64,000 bases of DNA from Scedosporium boydii (taxonomy: Eukaryota; Ascomycota; Sordariomycetes; Microascales; Microascaceae), in NCBI GenBank assembly GCA_002221725.1, contig NJFT01000221.1, positions 1 to 64,000 on the forward strand, read 5' to 3'. Position 1 is the stretch's first letter. The number at the start of each line of letters is the position of its first letter. Of this stretch, positions 23,701 to 34,589 are shown piece by piece. The notes beneath the pieces are model-generated. The model had not been told where the DNA came from. It ran no database searches and was given only the letters and a program-made list of their open reading frames with translations. The translations under genes and the position numbers were made by a program.

Positions 23701-25976
23701 GATAATTCTTCGAGAATTGGGTGCCGTAAGAATGCAAGAATTTGCGCACGGAGTACAAGGCGGATAGGAGGCAACTGTACATGCAGCAAAATCCACGCCC
23801 CTCCTCGCTGCTCAGGTCTTAAGTGGAACCAGACAAGCCCAGAACAGCAACTCGAAGATACTTTTCGGACAGACAAAAAAAAAGTAAGGGAGTGGATTAG
23901 AGCAACAGGAAGCGAAGTATTTCGACCTAGATTATCTTTCCGCGGGCTCGGGGTCTCTGGGAAGAAATATTAATTGTGCCACGCAAGAGCGTCGTCCACT
24001 TTAACGTTGCCCCTCTCTCGTTACGAAGCACATCGATTCGAGGCCGAGGCTGCACATTCGTAGAGTCGTTGGCGGTCGACCTTTTGGGTGATTCCCCCAC
24101 CGAGAGACTTGGGTTCTGACGAAGTAATGAAGGGACCTAACGCTGGGTCCCCATTAGGAAGCCACCCATAATATCGCCGCTTCAGCTGCACGGAGCTGAC
24201 GGCCCTGCCACCCCTCCTTCTATCAATCTCGGATGACACCCAATGGAAATACCCGGAATATGGGCAGGTAAAATACATGAATTTGAATTTGTGGAACGTG
24301 CCCGTCAGAGTCGGCGTCCCTTTTGCGCATCTCTCTGGGGCGAGGATCAGGGAAATATTCTCCTCGTGTTCGCCCGGAAAGGCCTGGCAGTGATGCCGCC
24401 GTGAGCGAATGGAATTTCTTGTCTGCCACACATCAATTGACGTAAAATGTAAGATGGGATCAATCCTTTCCCGGGCCAATCCGGGTTTCAGGACATTGCC
24501 GTGTGAAGAAGCCAGCACTCGAGTGGCGGAGAAGCAGATGGTGCCCCGGGTCTAAGTTGTTTGGCACACTTTCCTGATCGACTGCCCTTCCTTAATCCTC
24601 GTCCAAAGTTCCCGTGCAAAAAGAAGATGGGACGAAAACACCGATCAAAAACATACCCGGAGTGAATGACTCGTGGGCCTTTCTACAAATCCGCAAGCAG
24701 CTAGCCACTTAAATGCCTAACTGACAATCCTTAAGATGGGCGATCATACCGCCTTAATTCATCTTTTCCTCTCCAACAGTTCAGCCGAACCAGAGACTAT
24801 CCCAGGTACCCGGGCGAGGATCATCCTTCTCTTCCCAGACATTAGATTTTGGCTCAGAGAGCCCATACCCGGACTAGGAAGCATTATTTTAGTGCAGCAA
24901 CTTCACTACAGACACTAGACACTGCCTCGACCTGTATCAACGGAACGGGAGAAAGGTAAAAAAAAGCGGAGGTCAAAATGCGGGGTGTTAGTGTCAGTGT
25001 CGTTTGAAACCTGGGAAATTTCACTCCGAGGGAGAGACTCGGCCTGAGATGAAGGGTGGAACGATGTGCGGGTGCTACCCTATTTGGCTGAGAGAACTTT
25101 CAATCGTGTATCCGACCGAAAGACTAAAGGATGGGGGGCGACGAAACAAAGGCGGGTGTTATTTTGGGAAATCCTGAATTGTTGTGTATAGAGATGGGGC
25201 AATTTGTGCAAACATGGATGTATGATGTTGAACCATAGGGCACCTGCTTTCTCGCTCACCGGAGTGTCGCACCGAAGCCCAAAGAAGGTATTCGCCGATA
25301 CCGAGTGGTGGAGAGTATATTGAGACAAGGCTCCATCTTTTGTTTGTGAATGTCTCAGGATGGGAAGGCGGTTCCATCATGACATTGTCTCGTCGTCTTG
25401 GAACCCGGATATCTTTAGCCGGATCATAGTACGGATCTTCTCGAGTGTCTCTCAACCTGGGAGATTGTGCATGAGGGCCCTGCCAGGGCTGGCAACTAGA
25501 GTCGAGAGACAAAGGCAGCCAATCTACATTGAAGTGAGGCACAGGTTCACTTTGGACCGTCACCTGCCAAATCGGACAAATGACGCTCAGGAGTTCAAAT
25601 ACGCTACTTCGCCTTGTATCGAATATCAAATGCATGTGGCCGGAGGTGTAAAGTAGCAGGAAGTGCAATGCAACATTGGTTCGTGGGTTATTCCATCAAA
25701 TCAAGTTTTGTTAGCCTCCTCGAGAGAGCGTCCCGCAATACCCTAGAGCCTTCTCTCCATTGTTTGATATCGCACCTTCGCCAAACCACCATATGAAACC
25801 AGATCGCGCGCCGTTGTAGTAATACCCTGGCCCTACGCCAATAACGTTTATACACATCCGCTTCGTTCCCATAAAGACATCACTGTGATGTATTCGTCGG
25901 GTTGGGTCCTCGTAGCTCAGGTGGAAAGCGCAACCTCCCTACTCCCATATCAAGCGATCGCCCTGGAGAACCTCGC
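14742..25976. other. 11.2 kb gene-poor block
   Basis: I found no gene I can support here on either strand. Frames are short, lack family motifs and are broken by stops without consistent splice signals. No transposase, reverse transcriptase, terminal repeats, tRNA or 5S gene is visible. The base composition is not extremely AT-rich, so it does not look like heavily RIP-mutated transposon remains. The left 0.7 kb is probably the ELL promoter. The block holds seven exact TACGAAGTA motifs (including two overlapping) and four TACGGAGTA motifs. Because a seven-exon gene was hidden just to the right, a small intron-rich gene could still be missed. Confidence 0.5.
17316..17336. repeat. Three tandem copies of ACGAAGT
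   Basis: Three perfect head-to-tail copies of the heptamer ACGAAGT create two overlapping TACGAAGTA nonamers (17322-17330 and 17329-17337). This is the densest occurrence of the dispersed motif described in the findings. Confidence 0.9.
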
Positions 25977-26675
25977 TTACTGAGTCTTGAATAGGAGAAT
26001 GGCGCAGTGTCCGAGATAGAAGTAGAGGAAGTGCTTCGTCTCTGAATACCGGTCTCGTTAGTGTCACGATTTTCGGGTTTAGGGGACTGGGCCGAGGCTC
26101 AGGAGAAGGCTGTATGTACCGTGCGTGACGAAGCTGCCAAAGTTCCTTCCAACAATGCAATGCCAGGTAGGCCCCTTGCGCTCATCGAACTAAATCCGAA
26201 TTGTTAGTATGCGGGGGCATGGGGGCGTGCGCCGGGCGGTCGGGTCGGGGAGTCTGACAGTTCGCTTGATATGCTGGGCAATGTCCTTCAAGGGAGTTAG
26301 CTGGCGCTCTTCGGCAGATATTGGCAGGCGCAGGACAGACAAACCTTCTCGATTGTGAACTTGGCCATTGCCTCCTGTGCTATTCTACTTGTCAGATATC
26401 CTGAGATCAAGTCGTGTGACCACGCAGGCTAGGAGCACCTACCAACTTCAATCGCCTCCTGCTGCATGTCCTCGTTCTGTTCCCAGACTCAGCATATATT
26501 CTTTCATATGGGTCGGTGGCGCTTCAAGCTCACCATGTCCGCGGATTTGATCTGGGCTGATCGGAACGCATGTTGTTAGCATTGGCTTGCTCTTGGACGG
26601 GTCCTTGAGCTTCGTCGACCTACCTTCTAGCCTCTCTCTCGCCACGGGGGACGCGCGAGTCTGTTGATCCGTCAT
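25977..26675 (-). CDS. nudG: Dynein light chain LC8 (DYNLL/NudG type)
   Basis: Seven exons, 26675-26624, 26556-26534, 26476-26443, 26379-26345, 26285-26259, 26189-26120 and 26041-25977, join in frame to 101 residues. All six introns (57-78 bases) are GT-AG. The spliced protein reads [73 protein letters not shown] and CAILLFKTQ, which is LC8 over its whole length. The N-terminal 16 or so residues are an extra tail compared with the usual 89-94 residue protein. LC8 is a small homodimer that binds short TQT-like peptides. It is a subunit of cytoplasmic dynein and a hub for many other partners, and in Aspergillus (NudG) it supports nuclear migration. The fourth donor is GTCAGA, which is weak but gives the exact family sequence. 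A GTAAGT near 26840 may mark an intron in the 5' leader. Confidence 0.93.
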
Positions 26676-27335
26676 TTTCGAGGAGTCTGGTTATGCCTCG
26701 GGAGAAGATGGGATTCGGGGAGTCTGTCGAGTATTTTCTGCTCCATTGTCAGCGGATTTGTCCCGCAGGGTGTTCCCAAGATACCACGACCCCCTATTCA
26801 GCCTTGATGTAAACACCAGAGATTGGCGATGTAACTTACAGAGCCAAATTGGGGGCCCAAATGCACCTTGACGATGATGGCCAAAAATACGAAGATCTTA
26901 GAAAATCCAAATATAGTCACAGTCTTCAATAATTGACGTCAAGCCAAGTTCTGCTTGTCCGAAGTAGGAACAATTGTTTGTCTCGAGATGTGGAATTGAA
27001 GTGCACGACCTGAGCAAGGGCCCAGCCCACCTTGTCTTGCCCCTAACAATAGTTATGGTCAGGCCCAGCGAGTCCTGATGCTGGTGTCAGCCAGCCAGCT
27101 CCCAGTTTCCTAGGTAATCGCAGAGCTCGGGACGGGATAGCCCGGTGGGGTTGTCACGTGGAGATAGGTACCGATAACACCCTGTTGACAAAATTTTTGG
27201 AGTAGGTTAGAATTTTTTTTTTTTCTTAAATTTCCAGGAACATCGATGCTCGGTCATCAATACCAGTTTTACTCTTATCCAGTAGGACAGTGAATCCTCC
27301 ATGACTTACTCTGTTTCCCATTTTGGATCGCCACG
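26676..27335. promoter_or_regulatory. Divergent intergenic region between LC8 and MRD1
   Basis: These 660 bases separate two genes transcribed away from each other, so the region must contain both promoters. A GTAAGT read on the minus strand near 26840 could be the donor of a leader intron for LC8. A T-tract near 27212-27224 lies about 115 bases before the MRD1 start. No specific factor site is claimed. Confidence 0.5.
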
Positions 27336-30254
27336 ATGGCATCCTCCAGGATTTTCGTGAAAGGCTTGCCATCCACTATTACAGAGAAAGAATTCAGAAA
27401 TCATTTTGGTGCAAATGGCCGCCAAGTCACCGATGTGAAAATCATCCCGAATCGACGCTTTGGCTATGTTGGCTACAAGACCCCAGAGGAAGCCGCCAGC
27501 GCGGTGAAATATTTCAATCGCACGTTTATTCGCATGAGCAAGCTTGCCGTCGAGATTGCGAAACCGGTAAGAGGACCCTGACGGATATGCTACTTGCTGT
27601 AAGTGCTGTGCTGTGCTGTCCCGACACTAACATTTGATTTCAATAGATAGGCGATGCATCTCTGAAAAGGTCTACTCGAGCGGACAAACCATCGGCTGCC
27701 ATCCCAAGTACAATCAAACCTGCAAAGACCGAGCTTCCGGTCGAGCAAGATGGAGACAAAAGTTCAAAGAAGAGGAAGCGGGAGGTGGACGAGTCGGACC
27801 CCATGCTCCGGGAGTTCCTACAAGTTATGCAACCGAGTAGCAAGAGGGCTGGAATAGATGCCGAACTTGCCCTAGATGCAGACGTGCAGGCACAGGCCCC
27901 CATCGAGGCTGCGGAAAGCGATGATGAATATGAGGAAATACCCTCAAAACGTCAATCCTCGAAACCTCAACCTGCCGAGGCTCCCCAATTAAATCCGACT
28001 CCATCTCAAGTCCCCGAAGCCTCCAAGCAACCAGACGAAGACGCTGTCATGAAAGACGAGCCGAGTAGGTCTCCGGAAGAATCCACAGAACCTGTTCAGC
28101 CAACGTCAACCACCACCAAGGATGCTACGGACGATGAGTGGCTCCGCTCTCGTACCAACCGGTTGCTCGATCTTCTCGATGACGACGAACCTCTACCGCC
28201 GCCACAGCCGGCTCAACAAACAGAAGAGCGGCCTGAGGAGACGGATTCCAAGATGCAAGATGGCCAAGAGGCTGGAGAATCGGCACCTGCTGTTGTAAAG
28301 GAGAGCCGCGATGAGAATGAGAGCGCGGCAGATCAAGGCTCTGGACAAGAATCGAAGGGTGTCAACCCGGACTTGGAAACAATACGGAAAACGTTAAGAC
28401 TCTTTGTGCGAAACTTGCCTTATTCAGCAAGCGAAGACGATCTCCGGGCCCACTTTGACCAATATGGCCATGTCGAAGAGGTAAGATTTTCCTCATTCTT
28501 GTGTTTTTTTTCCTACCTCAGCAAGTATTCCGTTATGTCTGTGATCCGTGTATGATGAATCCCAAGATAGGGACATCTGATGCCAATTGGCATTTGATGA
28601 GAAAACCTTGGGCGAGTGTAGTAGATGACACTCTGAGTCTGATTGATCCTTGGACGGTTCTTTTTTCTCTTTATTATGAAGTGCACTTTCCTCTGCTTCT
28701 TAATGTCACCAGGAACTAATGATCGAAATTTCCTTTTAGGTGCACTTGCCGGCTGATGCATCAGGTCGAAGCAAGGGCTATGCACTCGTGCTGTACGCTG
28801 ATGCGAGTTCTGCTATTGATGCATTCCAAGCCTCGGACGGCATCACTTTCCAGGGACGAATACTTCACGTTGTACCTGCTGCAGCGAAACGTGACAATGG
28901 CCTTGACGAATTCGCAATTTCCAAATTGCCTCTCAAGAAGCAAAATCTAATCCGGAAACGGGCTGAAGCTGCCTCGAACACCTTCAACTGGAATTCGCTT
29001 TATATGAGCCAAGACGCCGTCAATGCGTCGATTGCAGATCGACTAGGGGTCTCCAAGGCTGAACTGCTTGATCCTACATCTGCCGATGCTGGTGTGAAAC
29101 AGGCGATTGCTGAAACAACCGTCATCCAGGAGACAAAGGCTTATTTTGCATCCCACGGTGTGGACCTGAACGCCTTTAAATCAAACAAACGTGGTGACAC
29201 TGCCATATTGGTTAAGAATTTCCCCTTCGGGACTAGCATCGAAGAACTGAGAAACATGTTCGAAGAACACGGGACAGTACTGCAGGTGCTGATGCCACCC
29301 AGTGGCACCATAGCCATCATTCAGTTTGCCCAACCGGGCCATGCAAAGGCAGCCTTCGCGAAGCTGGCATATAGGCGCATCAGGGACTCTATTCTCTTCT
29401 TAGAGAAGGCGCCACGCGATATCTTTGTGGAGGCGCCCGCTCCCCCTGTTGCCGAAGGACCCCTGCCGACGAAGGAGAAGGTGGGTGGAGTTCAGAAATT
29501 GTCCGTGACAGAGCTCTTAGAACGTGACGAGGGACGGGAGATTGATACGCCGACCACCTCCCTGTACGTTCGTAATCTGAACTTCTCCACAACTACAGAA
29601 GAACTGGCCAATGCTTTCAGTTCCCTCGACGGCTTTGTTTCAGCCAGGGTCAAGACGAAAACGGACGCAAAGAAACCTGGCCAGGTACTGAGCATGGGCT
29701 TTGGCTTCGTCGAATTCCGTTCAAAGGCCCAGGCTATGGCTGCCATCAAAGCCATGGACGGATTTGTTCTAGCCGGCCATACCCTGGCTGTCAAAGCTTC
29801 GCACAGAGGTCTAGACGCCGCAGAAGAACGAAGGCGTGAGGACGCTGCCAAGAAGGCGGCAAACCAGAGGACAAAGGTCGTCATCAAGAACTTGCCTTTC
29901 GAGGCTACGAAGAAGGATGTCCGAGCACTATTCGGCACTTATGGAGAGCTCAGGGCAGTCCGAGTGCCGAAGAAGTTCAATCACCAATCACGAGGCTTTG
30001 CTTTCGCCGAGTTTGTTACACCGAGGGAGGCGGAGAACGCTGTTACAGCGCTCAGGGATACACATCTACTGGGACGGAAGCTTGTAATAGACTTTGCGGA
30101 GGCCGAAACAATAGATCCAGAGGAAGAGATTGCTAAAATGCAGAGGAAGGTGGGGGGACAGGTAAACAAGGTGGCCTTGCAACAGTTGACAAACAGAGGA
30201 AGGACAAAGGTGAACATTGGGGGTACAGAAGACGACCTGGACCTGGAAATATGA
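27336..30254 (+). CDS. mrd1: Multiple RNA-binding domain protein MRD1 (pre-rRNA processing)
   Basis: Three exons, 27336-27566, 27647-28480 and 28740-30254, join in frame to 859 residues, close to the family length (about 830-890). The first intron has GTAAGA and a CTAAC branch sequence. The second, of 259 bases, interrupts the second RRM and joins GHVEE to VHLPADASGRSKGYALVLY. Five RRMs are visible, near residues 4-77, 327-402, 507-575, 627-707 and 732-808. Each begins with an RNP2-like strand (RIFVKG, RLFVRNLPY, AILVKNFPF, SLYVRNLNF, VVIKNLPF), and RRM4 and RRM5 carry RNP1 sequences MGFGFVEF and RGFAFAEF. A Glu/Gln-rich disordered linker separates RRM1 from RRM2. MRD1 binds 35S pre-rRNA and U3-containing complexes in the nucleolus and is needed for the early cleavages that yield 18S rRNA. 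Confidence 0.95.
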
Positions 30255-31738
30255 GAATTGACGGGCCATTAGCCGATACGAAGTCTTACCAATGAACCAA
30301 CACATACAATTACGGTCTCTCTCTCTCGCTCTCTTTCTCTCTTGCCAAAGGCAGCAGTTTCTTTCGTGATATCTTTTCCTCGGTACTACCGACCTCTTTA
30401 ATTGCTGAAACACTTGCATCAGCGATTCTCTGACGACGCACGCCTATCAGGAGGCCTAATCATTGGGGGTCTCGATGTGTTTGCCCTCCATCATCCCTCC
30501 CTTGACAGGCCACTTCATCTTCGTATCGGCCACAAAGCCTGCCCCGCATGCTAAGAACTTTCTTCCATCCCTTCCATTGTTCTTCGAAAATAGCCCCTTC
30601 TGATGACTCGCCGCATGCGGGACATCCAAGGGTAGCCTTGCTGGAGAAGGTACCTACGGTCTCGGGCCCGAGATACAAAAACTACCCCAATTCAAATTTC
30701 CTTGTTCCTATAATCTCCTTTGCGTTCCTGAGCCCCGCGTAGGTACCGTGGATCCCTGTGACGGATCTATTCCTGAAGGGGCGGAGGGGCAACTGTCTCC
30801 CTTGCATCTAGACCGCCCGCTTTACACGAAAGGCAGGAAGGGAAGAACATCGACACGAGACACGACGAAATGTGGCGTTCCCTTCAACCCTGGTCTCAGA
30901 GCTCTTAAGCTGTTGGGGGCGCGGCCGTCTTCGACATCATCCCCCGAAAACGATCGACAATGAACGCCACTCTGCGCTCTTTGCATGACCCTGGGCTTAG
31001 TTCTCTTGCACGATCTTTGGTCTCCACTGCTCTCCTCGAAACAATCCACCCTTCGGCTGATGGGAAAAGATGAAGGGGGGCTAAGGTTCGCTTGTTTTTT
31101 TTTTCGAGGGAGAGGAAAAAGAGAAGGAAAAACAAGTATTTGAGATCAGGCGGTCTGGTTTCGAGCAAAATGGCCATATCCGCGAAGCTGCCCTGCATGT
31201 ATCTTGCAGCTTATATTACACCTATGTGTTCCACCTACTGCATAGAAAATATCAATATTGCCAGATTGTCTTCGATGTCGTTGATGATTCATCGATCATA
31301 ACATCATCCCTCTTCCCTCATCTTCCCCTGCGTAGCTCCCCTTCTTCACACTCCTTGCTGGTCTTGTGTCTCCTCGCTGAATATATTAAATTCCTCTCAC
31401 GCAATTCTTACCCTTTCAAGCATTCCCATACCTTCCTCTCTTCCACTCTCACCTGTTCCTCGAGCTGTTTGTCTTGGTAGGGAAAAGAAGGCTCGCCGGT
31501 GGCAAACGCCTCGCTGTGTTCCTGTGCCCGTGTGGTGTGTGTGTGTGTGCGTTCCTTGGATCGCTATTCATTCATTTTCTCTTTCTTTTTCAGCCCTTCG
31601 CTTTTCTATTCTTTCCCTTTTCTCGGGGTGCGGTGCGGTGGACGTCAGTGGACATCATATCCTGTCTCGGAACTTTTATCATTCCCGCGGCTTGAGGGTG
31701 CCGCCCTCCAACGGCTTCCACCATAACCCCCCGTTGAT
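30255..31738. promoter_or_regulatory. MRD1 3' flank and AbaA upstream region
   Basis: No gene is supported. The first few hundred bases are the MRD1 3' flank, with a CT run at 30316-30340. From about 31300 the plus strand is pyrimidine-rich, as in the leaders of fungal developmental genes. Two CATTCC sequences, at 31421-31426 and 31680-31685, match the CATTCY site bound by AbaA itself in Aspergillus. An in-frame TAA at 31724-31726 lies just before the AbaA start codon. Confidence 0.5.
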
Positions 31739-34589
31739 ATGGAGCACTCCCAAGACCCATCCGGGTATACCTTCGATAATAGAGCTCGACAGCCGTTGTG
31801 CGAGTCGCACGGCAATGCCCAACCCCGGGGCCTACCAGACCTCTCCCTCTGTGCGCAGGGCCCGCCCCTGGTCATGCCTCCTCATTACCCTCATCACCAT
31901 CATCAAGCTGCTGGTCAGACGCACCTACCCAACGCTGCGGTTGTGGCATCGCAAGCACCTCCTCCAGGGTTCCCGACAGGGTACCGGCCGAGGCGGGAGA
32001 GGCCAAGGGGAGCGGATTGGCGCCGGCGCGGGAAGAATCCGTTCTATGGACATGACCAGTTTCGGCAATATCGGAACAGGCAGGACCAAAAAGAGGAGAA
32101 GGAGGGACAGAAATGGCCTCCAATCCTCGAAGATCCCTTTCTCGATGGTAAGACGGTGATATCCTTCTGTGTGTGTGTGTGTGGTATTTGGGCTGCTTCG
32201 TTGGACTGACATTCTCCTCCTTATAGCACTCCTCTTGATCCCGGATATGGGAAGGTCGAAATACTTCATGCATCAGTCATTACACGGCCGGAACATGATT
32301 ATTAGCATGTACGTGTGGATGGCCTATTGCAGGTCGCTTCCTCCGGGGACGGCACCGAATCCCGCGAACAAGAGGGATAGGAAAGCCATATCGAGCCATA
32401 TCCAAGTGCTTAAGAACTTCTTCAAGGACCATCGCTTCTGTATGATACCTCGCTCCTATTGCCCTCCCTTGTTGGAGATACGCCCGCTAACCGTCCTCTT
32501 TATTTACCTTCTAGTCCATTTCTTCTTCCCGACGAAAGACGAGGAGCAAAGACGCTCCGCGAAAGACGACGGAAAGTCGGTAGAGTCTCACTCACTCAAG
32601 ACAAACCCTGTTCTCATGGCTCTCTCCCGCGGCCGCTTCCCCGACGTCCGGCCGAATTACGAGTATTTTGCCCACCTCCTATCCCAGAACTCGACTGTTT
32701 CAACGCGGCCGAAGACGTGCTGGGTTTTCGTATCCTCTCCGCATATCCAGATTCAAGAAGATGGAGCCGTTACTGGCAGGGACGGGAAAGCTCTCGACGT
32801 CACCAAGTTCCCGCAGCTTGCAGTAGCGATGGAGGAGGGAGAAACTCCGTATCGGGGGCCAGATGGGAGCGTGATTCTCCATGAATATACGAGTACCCTT
32901 TCGCAGACTTATTCCGGTCCGGCCAAGGAGGTTACAAAGCACTGGGAAACAAACTTCCCAGCCCTTCACAACTGCCTCAACCTCCCCGAGCCTCAGGACG
33001 AAGACGCCCTCACGATACTCGAAATGACTGTCACACTCTCTCTCCACCAAAACGCTTTCCCGACTGGCTCAGAACTCAACGGTCTCATCGAAATGACGAT
33101 AGAGCAGCCTTTTCTCCAGAACCATCAGTGGAAATGCGTCACCCGTCTCGTGCGCCCGCGGGAGCTGTGTACGGAGGACGAACCGTTGTTTCTCGAACAT
33201 ACGGATGAGATGGCGGTTCAATATACGCATCAACCCGGATGCGGAGACAACAAGACTGGATGTGACTGCATTAGCCGCCCGAGGCAGGACGTCCGCGTAC
33301 CATTCCCGGCCGCCGAGTGGGCGAGCATGCTGACGAACTGCGTGAGCTACCCCAACATCGTCCCAGAAGAGCGTCTCAAAGGCCGAGGCCAGTCCGGGGG
33401 CAATGAAGAGGAATACGAAAAGACTGGCAGCGAGCCCTCTCAGAGAGAACTTCTTTCTCGAATTGGCATGTTCCAGGAGCTCTGGAGCTGTGGCCCCACA
33501 TTACCACATGGCGGCGGCGGCGGCGGCGGCGGTATGGAAGGCGCGTGGGCTCGACGGGCCGTCGTCCTGTGGAAGTTCAGGGACGTGCACCAATACAACG
33601 CGCGAAAGAAGAAATGGGTAGCGGCAGAATCGCCGACGGCTCAGTGGCGGTTCCTCACTGTGAACGACCCTACTTCCGAATACCACATGAACAACGCGTA
33701 CATCTCGTGCGACGAGGCACTGGCCGCGGGAGCAGAGTTCCTATCGCCTCAGGACCTGGTACAGGATCACGGACCGGATCACAAGGGATTTTCCCAGGAG
33801 GATTTCATGTCGTGGAACATGGAGGCCAGCGTCGCCAATCACCTTCGGGGACTAGATGCCTCCGTTACAGATTTTCCTGTCATGGGCCTAGTGGACGGAC
33901 TTGCCACGCCGCCGACGCTACCGAGTTCTTTCTCGGCCGAGTTTCCGTCGCCGCATGATATAGGGCGGAATCAGTTTGGGTTGATGCACTCAGAGTGCGG
34001 AACCCCGATGGAGAGTCAACCTAGTTCACTCTTCGGAGACGCTGCTGCGCCAGTTACTCCTGGGAATAACCCCTTCCTGGCGGAAAATATGACCATGGCT
34101 GCCGCTACGGGGATTGTCTACGATGATGTAGTTTGCGATCCAGCACTGCAAGCTTGGAACACTGCCGCATCGCTCCCGGAACTGAAGCCATGGCCTGCGG
34201 GCACCGATCCAAGGTTCGATCCCTCATCACTGACACCGTCGGACAAGACACCCGAGTGGCCCGCGGACCACGGCATCGGGCAAGCCCTCTGGGATGCTGC
34301 GGGGACGGGGCCTCTACAAATGCCGCTCCAACCCGAGTGGAACGATATGGGGAAGAACGAGAGGATGGACGTCCAAACTACGTCTGGCGCCCCTACATTA
34401 GCAGGCACTTCCCCTCCTACCGCCGCCTTCTACCACGAACTTGGACTCGCTGGGAAGAGGATTGTGAAGAGGGCGAGAACGGAAGGACTAGAACTGGAGA
34501 CTAACTTCCCTTACAAGACTATAGATAGATTTGATGGACCGGTCAAGAGGGTTAGGAGAGATATGCGAAGAGTTGCGAGCCGGGCTTAG
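31739..34589 (+). CDS. abaA: AbaA, TEA/ATTS-domain regulator of conidiophore development
   Basis: Three exons, 31739-32147, 32227-32439 and 32515-34589, join in frame to 898 residues. Both introns (79 and 75 bases) fall inside the TEA/ATTS domain. The domain, near residues 120-215, includes KWPPILEDPFLDALLLIPD, MGRSKYFMHQSLHGRN, YVWMAYCRSLPPG, KAISSHIQVLKNFF and, over the second junction, DHRFFHFFFP. The segment after it (NPVLMALSRGRFPDVRPNYEYFAHLLS) also follows AbaA. In Aspergillus AbaA acts after BrlA and before WetA, binding CATTCY sites to drive phialide and conidium formation, including its own gene. The start is the first ATG after an in-frame stop 15 bases upstream. Position 33510-33533 encodes eight glycines. 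The His-rich, Pro-rich N-terminus and the long C-terminal half are probably disordered. Length exceeds the roughly 800 residues of A. nidulans. Confidence 0.9.

Noticed and set aside
25910..25950. TCCTCGTAGCTCAGGTGGAA resembles the 5' part of a tRNA
   Set aside because: No B box or matching 3' acceptor strand follows, and the sequence is the 3' flank of the LC8 gene.
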